Shown here in pieces: positions 12,003 to 22,234 of a stretch of 64,000 bases of DNA. Location: positions 9,609,229 to 9,673,228 of the forward strand of contig NC_037645.1 of assembly GCF_003254395.2 (NCBI RefSeq). Reading direction: 5' to 3'. The translations under genes and the position numbers were made by a program. Positions within the stretch are counted from its first letter, which is position 1; each line of letters begins with the position of its first letter. The stretch comes from Apis mellifera (lineage: Eukaryota; Arthropoda; Insecta; Hymenoptera; Apidae). Under the pieces are notes generated by a model. It did no database searches, was not told the DNA's origin, and was given only the letters and a program-made list of their open reading frames with translations.

Positions 12003-12870
12003 CGTAGCGAGTCAATCGGCGCGACAAAAATACCCAGCCAACTGGTCATTAATCAAACCTGATCGCATTGTATACACTGTGATAAATATTACCAACGAAT
12101 CCAAATTAATTATATTCGTATCTCGTAACCCATTGCCGACCGTCGGTACTTTTATTTCAATCCACAGCTGCGCATCGGCAAATGTTCCCGCAAAATGTGT
12201 GACCGTGTCGCGTCGAACATTTGCGAAATTCGGCAGATCGCACGAGCCGAGCCGTTTTACAATGGCAGACAGTCGCCGCGTACCGCGTCGTCGAAATATC
12301 CCATTTGTTACGAAACGATAAATTTCGTAGCAGGTCGTTTGCCTGCGCGTTCGTGCTCGCCTTTCGTGCAAGGAAATTGCGTTCCATCGTGTGGCGCGAG
12401 TGTGACATTGGCCAACCGCAAGTATAACATTATTGAGGTCTCAATTGCTAGTCTCTCTCTCTCTCTCTCTGTCTCTGTGCCTCTGTCTCCGTCTCTGCTT
12501 GGCTGGGCGCTCGAAGGACAATGGGCGAGGAGGGGGAAGAAGAGAGCTCGGGGGAGTAGGGAAGGAAAGAAAGCAGGAAGGAGAGTAATAGGGAAGGAGG
12601 GGGGGGAGGGGAGGACAATGCGCGTGAGCCTTAACATCTGTCCGGAAGTGCGTAGACGCCTTCCATTTTCGTTTTCATTTGCATACGGTGTCCACTGCGA
12701 GTGCGCGCGCGCCTCGTGGCAATCGCGATGCAATCGCGTCGAGTACCGTGCAAACGGGATCGCGTTGGGAACGCGTCTTAATTCCGTAATACGCCGCCGC
12801 GGCGTGTTGTACGCGGGTTTAGGGATTGTGTATTCCACTTGGAAATAAAATTTTTAGAATTTTCACTCGC
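12003..12870. other. GC/CpG-rich unique block with G-rich tract
   Basis: CpG-dense segment containing a (CT)n tract (12451-12470), a purine-rich stretch (12530-12620) with quadruplex-forming G runs, and a CpG-rich end (12700-12810). The longest open frame in the non-simple part of the window (217 codons, plus strand, 12195-12848) lies here. It is interrupted by low-complexity Ser/Leu and Arg/Gly/Lys runs and is mirrored by a 176-codon frame on the other strand, so I treat it as chance. Promoter, untranslated exon or enhancer are all possible. Confidence 0.4.
12591..12611 (+). other. Potential G-quadruplex (plus strand)
   Basis: G runs at 12591-12593, 12599-12606 (eight G, able to supply two runs) and 12608-12611 give four runs with short loops. 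It lies in the purine-rich part of the GC block. Confidence 0.5.
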
Positions 12871-14029
12871 GATCAGAGAGGCTATTGACGTATTTCTTTC
12901 GAGTAGTGGATAAAGTAAAGTTGAAGTAACTAATGTTAGGTCATCGATATTCTTTTTTCTTTAATTTGCACGATTCGCGTTGTATGCATTATATGAAGCT
13001 TATGTATATATATATGTCTTTTGCGGACAGCGGATAAAATACGAAGCAACTCTGTTACGAAGGGTCATCGACATTTTTTTATTTGCTGGAAAGATAAGAT
13101 ACTTTTTATCAGAAATTTGATCTTTATGTATATACACAGTGAATAAGAGTGTATCATTTAACTTTTTTGTTTTCTTTTTCTTTCTTTTTTTTTTTTTTGA
13201 AACGCGATATCACGGAATTTTTTTTTGCAGCGAAAATGCGGAGTTATCTCCGATTGTCTTTTCTTTCTTTTTTTTTTTACGTATGCAAAAATAACAATTC
13301 GGTGCAACAGGATACTTTGCATACGGTTTCTTAAAAGAAAAAAAAAAGAAAAAAACATTCCAGCATAACGCGATAATATAAAGTTGTTCCTTTCTCGAAA
13401 ATTGTGGAAAGGATTCTCTTTCGCAGAGAGACAATGGCGAAGAAAAGACGAATTCGTCGAACGTTCTTTTTTTTTTTTCCTTTCTTTTTAAATTCTAGAT
13501 CTCATCTCGATCTTTGATAAACGTTTCGCAATTTATCCGGCCATTGTGTGCGAATTGCCATCGTCGATATTCGGGCTGTCTTTCTCTCCGTTTCGTTGTC
13601 GCTCGCTTTTGTAGTCGACGTATCCATCTTTCGCAATAATTTTAAAAAGGTCGCTTATCCCCAAGGTTCATCCTCCGCCATAGATTCGATCTAGAATGGG
13701 CGGGGAGGGGGAGGTTGACGGAGAAGTGGGTCGAAATTTCTCGCGGAACAGTAAAACATTCCTTTAACTTCTCCATCCCCTAGAAACTATCGCAACTTCT
13801 CCCTCGAAAATTTAACTCCGAATTTCCGTCTCTCCAAAATTCCCCTTAAGTATCTATACTATAGACACTTTTAAAATAACAAATCCAATTTTCTCCAATT
13901 CTATAATTTCAATATAAAGTTAGGAAGGCTCGATCTCGAACCTTCAATCTTTCAATTCTTATCACCATACTATCGTTTACAATTGCAAAAATATTTGAAA
14001 CAATCCTTCCTTTTTTCCGAACAAATAAT
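12871..14029. other. Unique AT-rich sequence with poly-T/poly-A runs
   Basis: Long T runs (for example 13185-13198, 13269-13279) and A runs (13336-13355). A short G-rich segment lies at 13696-13712. No gene recognised. Confidence 0.5.
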
Positions 14030-14600
14030 GTCTCATTCCTGTCCAAATCTTTGGATCGCACAACAACGTGTCTCGTTGTCAACCAATCGCAATTGCCGGA
14101 TCTTGAAATAGCATAGCGTATGGAGGGGGGGATTAACACAGCCGAGTCCCCGAGTTTGGGCACAGAGATGGAGGTGGAGGGGGGCGCCACTGTGCCAGTT
14201 TAATCCCGCAGCATTGACGTAGGTCGAGGGAGGAGGTGGATCGTCCGTCTGCCTCTCCGCGCGTTCGCATGCGTAAGAGGTCGATGCGTCGTCGATGGCT
14301 CCTCGCCTCTTTGTCCCGTCTCGCTGCGAAACGGCCACCGCCATCACCGCCGCGCGGCGCGTTGCGCGTGCGCACGGGCGCCTCGCTCGCACGACGATCG
14401 CACAGAGGGTGAAATTAAAAATACCGTGAAACCCCCTCGGCCGCGTGCATACACGCTTTCCTCTGACGCGTTCAGGGCCGTCGAGCACGAAAACTGAGCC
14501 CCGCTTTTCCTTTTGCCCGCTCGATCGAGGCCACAACCGCTGATTTACAGGCTATTTACCCTTCTATTTATGGGCTGGCTGGACGCCGCTGGACGCCTCC
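14030..14600. other. GC/CpG-rich unique block
   Basis: CpG-dense sequence, densest at 14230-14400. Overlapping minus-strand frames (167 and 80 codons) have Arg/Ala/Pro-rich low-complexity composition and are not accepted as proteins. Possible regulatory or untranslated sequence. Confidence 0.4.
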
Positions 14601-14875
14601 GACGCGATTATTGTTATTGTTATTATTATTACAACGGGATCGTAACAAACGAGCGGATCTTCCCTCTTACATCGAGAGAAAGAAATTTTACGTATATTAT
14701 GATTACGTACGCGTTTTTCTCTTTTTTTTTTTGCTTCCTTTCTCGAGGAAAGAGATAAAGATATATATATATATATATCTTTTATCTATATATATCTATC
14801 TATATCTATATATCTATATATATCTATATCTTATCTATATATATATATATGTATTTTTTTATCGCTAAATTTTCT
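14601..14875. repeat. ATT and TA/TATC microsatellites
   Basis: A short TTATTATTATTA run (about 14608-14632) is followed by a compound (TA)n / TCTATA tract at about 14758-14852. Confidence 0.85.
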
Positions 14876-15434
14876 CGAAAACTAATTTATTTTTGTGTAA
14901 TAACAGATCATGCACGCGCAAATTATGCAGATATTTAATCGTTTAATTTTTCCTTTTTTACTACACGTATATCCAACATATATAATTTTCACTTTGAGAA
15001 TGTTTATTAATTAAAGGAGATATCGAAGGTGATATCGATAATTGAATTTCATTTTACATAAATTTAAGCAGAAGCTGTCAGACTGTTTTCTTCTTCTCTC
15101 GTTTTGCAAAAATTCGAATTTCGGTAGATCAGGGAAAATCGTATTAAATTAATCAAATTATGCGACGGATTCGTTCCACTTTGCCCGCGATTATTCCGTG
15201 GAAAATTAATTTTCCGCCTTCCAAGGGAAACGCGCATGCATCTTAACTGCAACATACCTCGCGATCCTCTTGCGAGTCCACCATTCCGCTTCCAAAGATA
15301 TTACGTTCCTTTCTTCTCTTCCTTTCTCAAAACTTCAAAGTTCTGAATCTGAATATAATAAAAATTATTTCGTGATAGAAATCTACGTAGAAGTCTCCTT
15401 TGTAATAGTAACATAACTAATAAAGTTAATAAAT
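14876..15434. other. Unique sequence, no gene recognised
   Basis: AT-rich mixed DNA. A 63-codon minus-strand frame (15064-15255) has no recognisable similarity. Confidence 0.5.
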
Positions 15435-15779
15435 ACTCCTTCAAATTTCTTGATCAAAAGATTATTATAATTAAAATGTAAAATGTATAGTAAATTTTAT
15501 AATAATAATTATAAAATTAATTCTATATAAAACTTCATTGCACGAAAATATTTTCCACTCTCTTCCCAATAATTCAACGCAAAATAAAATACAATAATAC
15601 AATAACACTCCTTCAAATTTTTTGATCAAAAGATTATTATAATTAAAATGTAAAATGTATATAGTAAATTTTATAATAATAATTATAAAATTAATTCTAT
15701 ATAAAACTTCATTGCACGAAAATATTTTCCACTCTCTTCCCAATAATTTAACGCAAAATAAAATACAATAATACGATAA
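15435..15779. repeat. Two-copy direct repeat, 172-bp unit
   Basis: Two nearly identical copies start with ACTCCTTCAAATTT at 15435 and 15607. Each contains a perfect 11-bp-arm hairpin (arms AATTTTATAAT / ATTATAAAATT, 4-bp spacer) at 15493-15518 and 15667-15692. The mariner element begins 65 bp downstream. Confidence 0.92.
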
Positions 15780-15843
15780 AACGATACCTGAAAGATGGAT
15801 GACATCCTCGAAACGATCTCTTTAACGCAAAATACGATATCTA

Positions 15844-15873
15844 TTGGGTTGGCAACTAAGTGATTGCGGATTT
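15844..15873 (+). repeat. Mariner terminal inverted repeat, left
   Basis: Begins TTGGGTTGGCAACTAAGT and matches the reverse complement of 16752-16781 over 30 bp with one difference (G versus A at base 19). Confidence 0.93.
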
Positions 15874-15917
15874 ATTTTAGAAAATCAAAGACAATTTTTT
15901 CATGGAACTAAATAACT

Positions 15918-16761
15918 TTATTCCGTAATGTGTTGCCCATTTTGATCAATGACCTTTTGCCATCTTTCAGGCAGCATCATAATCCCACGTTCGTAAAACG
16001 TTGTGGTTTTTATTAGCGAAAAACTGAATCAGGTACGATTCGATATCATCATCATTATTGAAATTTTTACCATTCAAGGAGTTTCGTAAAGATCGAAACA
16101 AAAAGTAATCGGATGGTGCAAGATCAGGACTATATGGTGGATGTGGCAAAACATCCCAACCAAGCTCCAATAATTTTTGCCGAGTGACCAAAGATGCGTG
16201 TGGCCTTGCATCGTCACGATGGAATACAACACCTTTTCGATTTGTCAATTCGGGCCGCTTTTCTTCAACCGCATTGTTTAATTTCCTTAGTTGTTCAACG
16301 TAGACAACAGAATTGATCGTTCGGTTGGGTGGTAAGAGTTCAAAATAGACAATTCCTTCGTAATCCCACCAAATTGATAACAAAACCTTCTTTCGACGAA
16401 TACCAGCTTTTGATGTCGTTCGAGCTGGTTCACGTGGCCTGCTCCACCATCTTTTCCGCTCGATATTGTTGTAAACAACCCATTTTTCATCGCCAGTTAT
16501 CGGTCGTTTTAAAAATGGATCATTTTCATTACGTTTCTTTAGCAAATCGCAGCTGTTAACGCGTCGCGTTAAATGCTTTTCCTTCAGTTCGCGAGGAACC
16601 CATGTATCGAGTTTTTGAACACAGCCGAGTTGTTTTAAGCGGTTTTCAATGCATGTACGCGATACACGAAGCTTCTCTGCAATCTCACGAGTTGTATTGC
16701 GACGATCCGAATCGATTATCGCTTCGATTAGGTCGTCGTCAACTTCAACTGAAATCCGCAA
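15918..16761 (-). pseudogene. Mariner transposase remnant (DD34D), N-terminally deleted and frameshifted
   Basis: Encodes the cut-and-paste transposase of the mariner family, which binds the inverted repeats and cuts at TA. Visible over a 264-codon frame (15967-16761): the second helix-turn-helix around residues 22-45 (TTREIAEKLRVS...IENRLKQLG), the linker motif WVPREL (54-59), and the catalytic triad D91 (in ITGDEKWV), D183 (in HRDDARPH) and D218 (in YSPDLAPSD). D183 and D218 are separated by 34 residues, the mariner signature. The usual HDNARPH-type motif has Asp for Asn at 184. About 75-85 N-terminal residues, including the first helix-turn-helix, are missing and there is no ATG. Near residue 255 a 2-base loss in a T run shifts the frame; the expected C terminus (ERGIM..LPERWQKVIDQNGQ) continues in another frame to a TAA at 15918-15920. 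Certainly non-functional. Confidence 0.95.
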
Positions 16762-16781
16762 TTACTTAGTTGCCAACCCAA
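16752..16781 (-). repeat. Mariner terminal inverted repeat, right
   Basis: Reverse complement begins TTGGGTTGGCAACTAAGT. This is the transposase 5' side. The reading frame of the remnant enters the repeat itself without a start codon. Confidence 0.93.
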
Positions 16782-17442
16782 TAGAATGATAGTCGAGGGA
16801 TGCAACGTAACTAACCTAACCCTAACTCTGGCAGCATATAATCGACACGAGGCCGTATTCTCTTCTTCTTGTTCCAGATGGTGGTGGTGGTGGTGGTTGA
16901 GCAGCCGGTGGAGGAGGAGGAGGAGGGCGGGTGCAGGGCGGAGGAGGGCGATGTGGCTAGCAAGTGGGAAAACTCGAGGAGGTGATAACGACTTCTGACC
17001 TTCCGTGAGTGTGCGTGCCGCGGCGTAGGGGGGCGCCGCCGCCTTCGATTGCCAATTCGAGAAGGCTCACCATTCGGAAGAAAACGAGGAGGAAAAGGCG
17101 AAAGAGAAAGGAGGAGAAGGAGAGGAGGAGGAAGAGGAGGAAGAAGACGAAGGAAGAGACGAAGGGTGGAGAGAGAGGGGAGAGAGAAACATTATAAATA
17201 AAGAATAGGACGAACAACACTAAGGAATAAAACTAAATTGGCAACTCAGTGGAGAAGAACTCGAGAGAGATCGAAGGAGCGGGAAGGGGTTGGAAAAAAA
17301 GCGGGAGAGGAACCTCGGACAAGTTTTGTAGTCCCTTCCCTTCTCCCGGCCAGAATCGGCCGGACGAGCACACACGAGACAACAATTCTTCTTCACAGCG
17401 GGTCAAGTCGCTGCATTGCTCCCTACATTGGGGAAAGAAAAA

Positions 17443-17533
17443 TTAATAATAATAATAATAATAATAAGAATAATAATAATAATAATAATTATAATAATAA
17501 TATTATTAATAATAATAATAATAATAATAATAA
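17443..17533. repeat. (AAT)n microsatellite
   Basis: Imperfect AAT/AATAAG/AATATT trinucleotide array; gives Asn- or Ile-only artefact frames on either strand. Confidence 0.95.
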
Positions 17534-17637
17534 CTTCTACCTTGAGAACATATACCTCGTGCGTACAAGTACCTTCAAACTTAAACCTCTTTTTCGCAGC
17601 GTAATAGTGCCTAGGCCCCTCCGAAGAACGCGAAATA

Positions 17638-17639
17638 CA

Positions 17640-17680
<41 letters not shown>

Positions 17681-17722
17681 AAAATATTAATAATAATAGC
17701 AACATTATATATATATATATAT
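17638..17722. repeat. (AAT)n followed by (TA)n microsatellites
   Basis: AAT array at about 17640-17680, then AAT-rich spacer and a (TA)n tract at about 17706-17722. Confidence 0.93.
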
Positions 17723-17939
17723 ATCTATACGGAGACAAAAAGAATCAGAGAAAGAGAGCGTGGGAGAAAATTTTAAATAGAAGAGGAGAGGAAGAGTTTT
17801 AACGTTTTAATCATCAAGTTTGCGTTTGGAAAGTCACGCAGCCCTTTTTACGTACATATACAAATACACATTGTGCATAGATAGATAGATACACATATAC
17901 ACGCATAAAAGGTCCCCCGGTGGCCGTATGTATACGGAC

Positions 17940-18046
17940 GTGCGCGAGAGAGAGAGAGAGAAAGAGAGCCGCGATTGGTCGGAAGAATAAATAATATCCT
18001 CGATTCGAGATCGACGGACGAACGAACGAACGAACGAACGAACGAA
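17940..18046. repeat. (GA)n and (ACGA)n microsatellites
   Basis: GA tract at about 17945-17968 and a tetranucleotide ACGA array at about 18013-18046. Confidence 0.9.
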
Positions 18047-18562
18047 GTTACGTTGCGAAAGAAAACGATTTCCAAGATTTGGTTCAGAAATTCTCTTTCG
18101 TTGTATAACGAAACAAATCTCTCCCCCTTCGAGCCCTTTAATGATCGATTGATAATACGAACCAGGACAGCAAAGTACCTGCAGACACAGATATATTTAT
18201 AAGAATAATATTTATATGATATATATATATATATATTATATAAACGAATGAATATATAGTAACACACACGTACACACACATACATACACGCATAAGTAAT
18301 AGAGGGTCGAGCAACAACAAGCTAAAGGGCAAAGAGAATAATAATAATAGCGACAACAACAAGTAGAAGCAAGAATAATAAAATAAAATAAAATAACGAT
18401 AGCTGTTAAGAAGAGAGAAGAAAGAAGAGGATCGTACAAGAACAGAGTGTGAACGCTTATACATAATTCTAGAAACGCGCTACGGTTAGAGTACTTCCAC
18501 TTTGCGATTAATTAATTTACTACGAGCGATTGCGGGGCCTGTTCTACGTGTACACGATCAAG

Positions 18563-18568
18563 GTGAGT
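18563..18568 (+). promoter_or_regulatory. Candidate 5' splice donor (AAG|GTGAGT)
   Basis: AAG at 18560-18562 is followed by GTGAGTCA, a strong match to the donor consensus. It closes the UTR-like region and would open an intron running right for tens of kilobases. Single donors occur by chance, so confidence is limited. Confidence 0.3.
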
Positions 18569-20260
18569 CACATTTATCCTTCTCCGCGTTTAATTTTTCT
18601 AATCTAATCCGAAACCGAAACCGAAACCGAGATTGAGATCGAAATCGAAATCGTTCGAAAAACGAAACTTTTCCATCCATCCAATAATCACGATACACTT
18701 TTGTGCGCAAACAGGATCCTTAGCACAATTTGAAATTTCATGAGAAACCGGCACATTGGCTAGAGAAGAAGGAAACGCGTTCACAATCGATCGACACGCG
18801 TTGTGAAAATTGTTCTCACGGTTTTGCGTTCACCGAGCGAGCGAGCGAGAGCGAGAGCGAGAACGAGAGCGAGCGAGAGAGCGAGAGAGAGAGAGATACG
18901 TATATCCGATATCGGCGGCGGATGCTTTCTCGAAAACGACTCGTCTCTCTTCGTTAACGCGTACTCGATATCCGGAAAGCGGTTACTTTTACCACGCGCT
19001 ATCTAGCCGCGGGAATCTTCGTTCTCGCGCGATAATTAGCGGCTACGGGTGGACGAAAAAGCCGGAGCCTCGTCGAAGTGAAAGGTGGGCTCGATATAGG
19101 CCTCCTTCTCGCGGCCCCCTATCTGCCGCGTCGATCTCCTCCTCGCGCCTCCCCACCTCGCTTCGTTCCGTCGAGTAAATTATCTTAAGGAATTCTTCCT
19201 TCTTTTTCTTTCCTTACTTCTTTTACGATCGTTGCTCGACATTCGCCCTCTTTGCTCCGTGCCCGCTCACTTTCACTCGCGCATGCGCGAAAAAAAACGA
19301 TTATTATTGGACGGGCTCGTCGTATGAAATTCACGTATACGATTTCGACGACCGTTGCCGTTCGTAACGTACATTCCAGGCTTTCGTCGACAAAAATAAC
19401 GATCTAACCTATATACAGAGTTGTTGCACGAGATGTGTTTTAACCTTAAGCTCGATTTAATCTATCCAGACGGGTAAATTATACGTATATTTGAGTCTAA
19501 CCCACGCGAAGAACATTGTTATGATTTCCAGGCGATTGCCATGGGGATACGTAGTAGGATATTACATGGTATGATCCCCATGCATCTGGTGATGAGAACG
19601 TGCGTTCTCTATCTTGTGACTTGTATTACTAATAAATAGAAGAAGGAGAAGGAGAAGAAGAAGAAGAAAGGAACGAAAATACTAACAGAAGTTGGCACAC
19701 AGTTGGAACGAGTTCACTCGTAAACGTGTTAAGAATTTTTTAGAATACAAAGGACGCATGATCGTAAAATCGAGCGTTATAAAATTAATCAAATCGTTGA
19801 AAACAATCGTTTTCGAACACCGAGTCGATTCGAATTTAGAAATTTAATTACTATTTGGCTTAAAAGCTTACCGCCAATTCTCTCAAGACTAAAACTAAAA
19901 CTGCTAGCGTTTAGCAATTTCCAATCGCGATTGGCAATCGTGTCGGGTTTGTTGTTGCGTGCGAAACCCAATGCGAGACCCATAGCGATTTAGGTATCGA
20001 TGCACGGGCATGCGCGGGTACACGATTCGCGCTGCGGTAGGTGATTCGTTGGTTTTTCATGGTGAGCAACTAACGGGTATCTTAGCGAGTCGTTTGGCTC
20101 ACAGGTAGCAGGGAGTCATTGTCCGCCGTTTACGTGACGAATTTCCCGTGCCTGCTCGTCTTCGCGAGTATCGTTCTGCCGTTCACGGCCACGCTATTCG
20201 CATTTTAAGAGCTTTCTAAGAAGCCTTGGACAATCTAGTCGCCTAGCCTCGATGTCTTCG
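18569..20260. other. Unique region with GC-rich part and inverted-repeat cluster
   Basis: Contains an (AAACCG)-like short array (about 18608-18632), a GAGC/GA compound tract (18836-18895) and a CpG-rich segment (18900-19180). A compact cluster of inverted repeats (19535-19608) is reported among the findings. No protein-coding gene recognised. Confidence 0.45.
18836..18896. repeat. GAGC/GA compound simple repeat
   Basis: Imperfect CGAG/AGAGCG units passing into GAGAGAGA; creates Arg/Ser/Glu-only open frames that are artefacts. Confidence 0.92.
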
Positions 20261-22234
20261 TATTATATATATATATATATATATATTTACTCCTCCTTCT
20301 TTTTTTAAACTTCTTCCCAACTTTGTCCTCCGATTTTAATTTTTTTTTTTCATTGCGTATCGAGCGGTGCAATCTTTTTGAGACGAATGCTCGCATCTTA
20401 ACGTCTCACTTTTTTTTTTTTTTTTTTTTAATTTCTTTAACCTTGGATTCCTTCCTCGCCGTATACGTACAATACGGGAATAAGAGAATTTCGAGGATGC
20501 GGAGGTTGGAAGAGGATAAAGAAATGATGAATCGTGTTGTAGTTACCGATTTATTATTGCGATTGTTAGCGGTGTTCACGTGAAATGTTTTGTTTTGGAT
20601 AAAAAATTGGATACTGGTTGCTTATATCTTTGCGTTAATAGTTTTATGTCGTGGATAACGGTTATTCCTTTATGTCGTGTAAACGGTTTTGTCTGTTAGT
20701 TTTTGTTTGGTATAATTTTTCTCGTTCATTTTTCCTCGTGAATAATCATGAATCTCTCTCTCTCTCTCTTTTTCTCTCTTTCTTTCTATATCGCGATTCA
20801 TACGAACGTTCGACTTGTTTTTTCGAGGTTACCGATGAACGATAATATCGGAATTAATTATTTTAATCGATCCATCTGTATATGGAATCGTATGTAGATA
20901 GATAAAGATCAGATTAGATCACGAGAACATTTGTATTATTTATTCGTATGAAATTAAAATTATAATATTATGAAATTCTTATTCTATTTTTATCGTGTCA
21001 CAATTTCATGAATGACAACCGGTGTGTACTGAATTCAAAATACGTTTTAAATATTATAAATATATTAACATCGAGAGTGATTAATAATGAATTGATTGAA
21101 CGTTTCCACATTTTTTTTTCTCAAAAATTAAAACCGTACATATGTACATACGATTCTATTAATACAAACGTAGACGTAAACATCACGTGATGCATTATTT
21201 GAAACCTCATTCACTCGCCTTATTACATATATATCTTTCTTTTTTTCTCTCCACTCGTTTTAAATCTAGTAGAGTCGACTTATTAGTCGCGTGAGACATC
21301 CTGTATAATACATGTGCATGCATATATTCCGATGTATCGTGGCGGCAGTCAATGTGCTAATATTCATAGTTAGTGTTAATGAACCTTGTTAGGTATAGTC
21401 GGCATTCCGGAGCTTACCAGAAGTAGCAATCTTCTTTTCTTCCTCGCATCACGATCTTCTTTTATTCGTTTTCGTTTGTCGAACAATTGACCATGGAAGA
21501 GTCGACTGCTGACGTCCGCCGAGAGAATTCGTTCGCGATAAAAAGAGGAGGGGGGAGGACAAGGATAGCAATCGACCGAAATCTCTCTTTCTTTGCAATA
21601 TCGATCTGGCTTGCCTCGTTGCTTTCTTCGTTAATATCTACGGTTTGAAATTCATCGTAGATGTCGCCATCTTCGTTCGCGCATCCCGTCGGCCAATTTT
21701 CTTCGCCACTGAAAAATGATCTTCGATCGTTGAAATAACAATCGCAAAGTTAAATAATTGTTCGAATAATATTTTTAAACGGAAAAAGGGAGTAAAATAA
21801 ATTATTTATTATTATTATTACTACGAAGGATTCGATATTTGATTGGGAAAAGCCATGAGTAAACGTTGAAAATAATTCCAAAGCGCATATTGATACACGC
21901 ATATTGTACATTTATCGAAGTTATTATTCGGAATATCGTTGGACTTTTTCCCGCGATTCCAAAGATCTAATTCAAGAGGCGACACGATCGAAGATCGCGA
22001 CAAGAATCGATGGTAGGCAAACAATAGGGAAGGAGAAGAAGAAGAAAAAATCGTTTGCTTTACAGTTATCGGGGGTTCGTTGAAATTCTCGGCATCGCTC
22101 GCTCACACGTGCTTCGATTACCTCTTCCACGTCCCACGAAGCCCGTTCGTGATTTCGCGCCAACTCCTCGGTCAATTGTTCCCTCCACTGTATCGAGCCG
22201 AGTGATTATATTTGAATATGAAATATTTATCCAA
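20261..22234. other. Unique sequence with (TA)n, poly-T and (CT)n tracts; no gene recognised
   Basis: (TA)n at about 20262-20286, T runs at 20340-20350 and 20411-20429, (CT)n at about 20754-20770. The stretch 21290-21440 is of mixed composition and non-repetitive, as conserved non-coding DNA often is, but conservation cannot be judged here. Confidence 0.45.

Larger units (their letters stand above)
15844..16781 (-). mobile_element. Internally deleted mariner (Tc1/mariner) element
   Basis: A 938-bp element with near-perfect terminal inverted repeats, flanked on both sides by the dinucleotide TA (15842-15843 and 16782-16783), the target duplication made by mariner transposition. The transposase remnant reads on the minus strand. 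Full mariners are about 1.3 kb; this copy lacks roughly 350 bp because the right-hand terminal repeat runs directly into the codons of the second DNA-binding helix region. It has catalytic motifs but no N terminus and a C-terminal frameshift, so it cannot encode its own transposase. Its intact ends might still be mobilised in trans. The subfamily is not assigned. Confidence 0.95.
16784..18562 (+). other. Purine-rich, UTR-like region; candidate non-coding first exon ending at a splice donor
   Basis: Between the mariner and 18562 the plus strand is A/G-rich with many short repeats: GGT/GGA runs (16877-16925), (AGG)n, two (AAT)n tracts, (ACGA)n and (GA)n. It ends in ATCAAG|GTGAGTCAC. Long purine- and AAC/AAT-rich stretches of this type are common in 5' untranslated exons of insect developmental and neural genes (general knowledge). 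No long ATG-initiated frame of normal composition is present, and the frame just before the donor has an upstream stop. A TATAAATA (17193-17200) and a TCAGT (17246-17250) exist but are 55 bp apart, too far for a canonical core promoter. RNA evidence would be decisive; confidence is low. Confidence 0.25.

Noticed and set aside
12195..12848. 217-codon plus frame and 176-codon minus frame in a GC-rich block
   Set aside because: Low-complexity Ser/Leu and Arg/Lys/Gly runs, mutual overlap on both strands, and no recognisable domain.
17193..17250. TATAAATA with TCAGT as a core promoter
   Set aside because: The two motifs are 55 bp apart; a TATA box should lie about 30 bp before the initiator.
17238..17738. 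150-codon Asn-rich and 111-codon Ile-rich frames
   Set aside because: Direct translation of (AAT)n microsatellites on the two strands.
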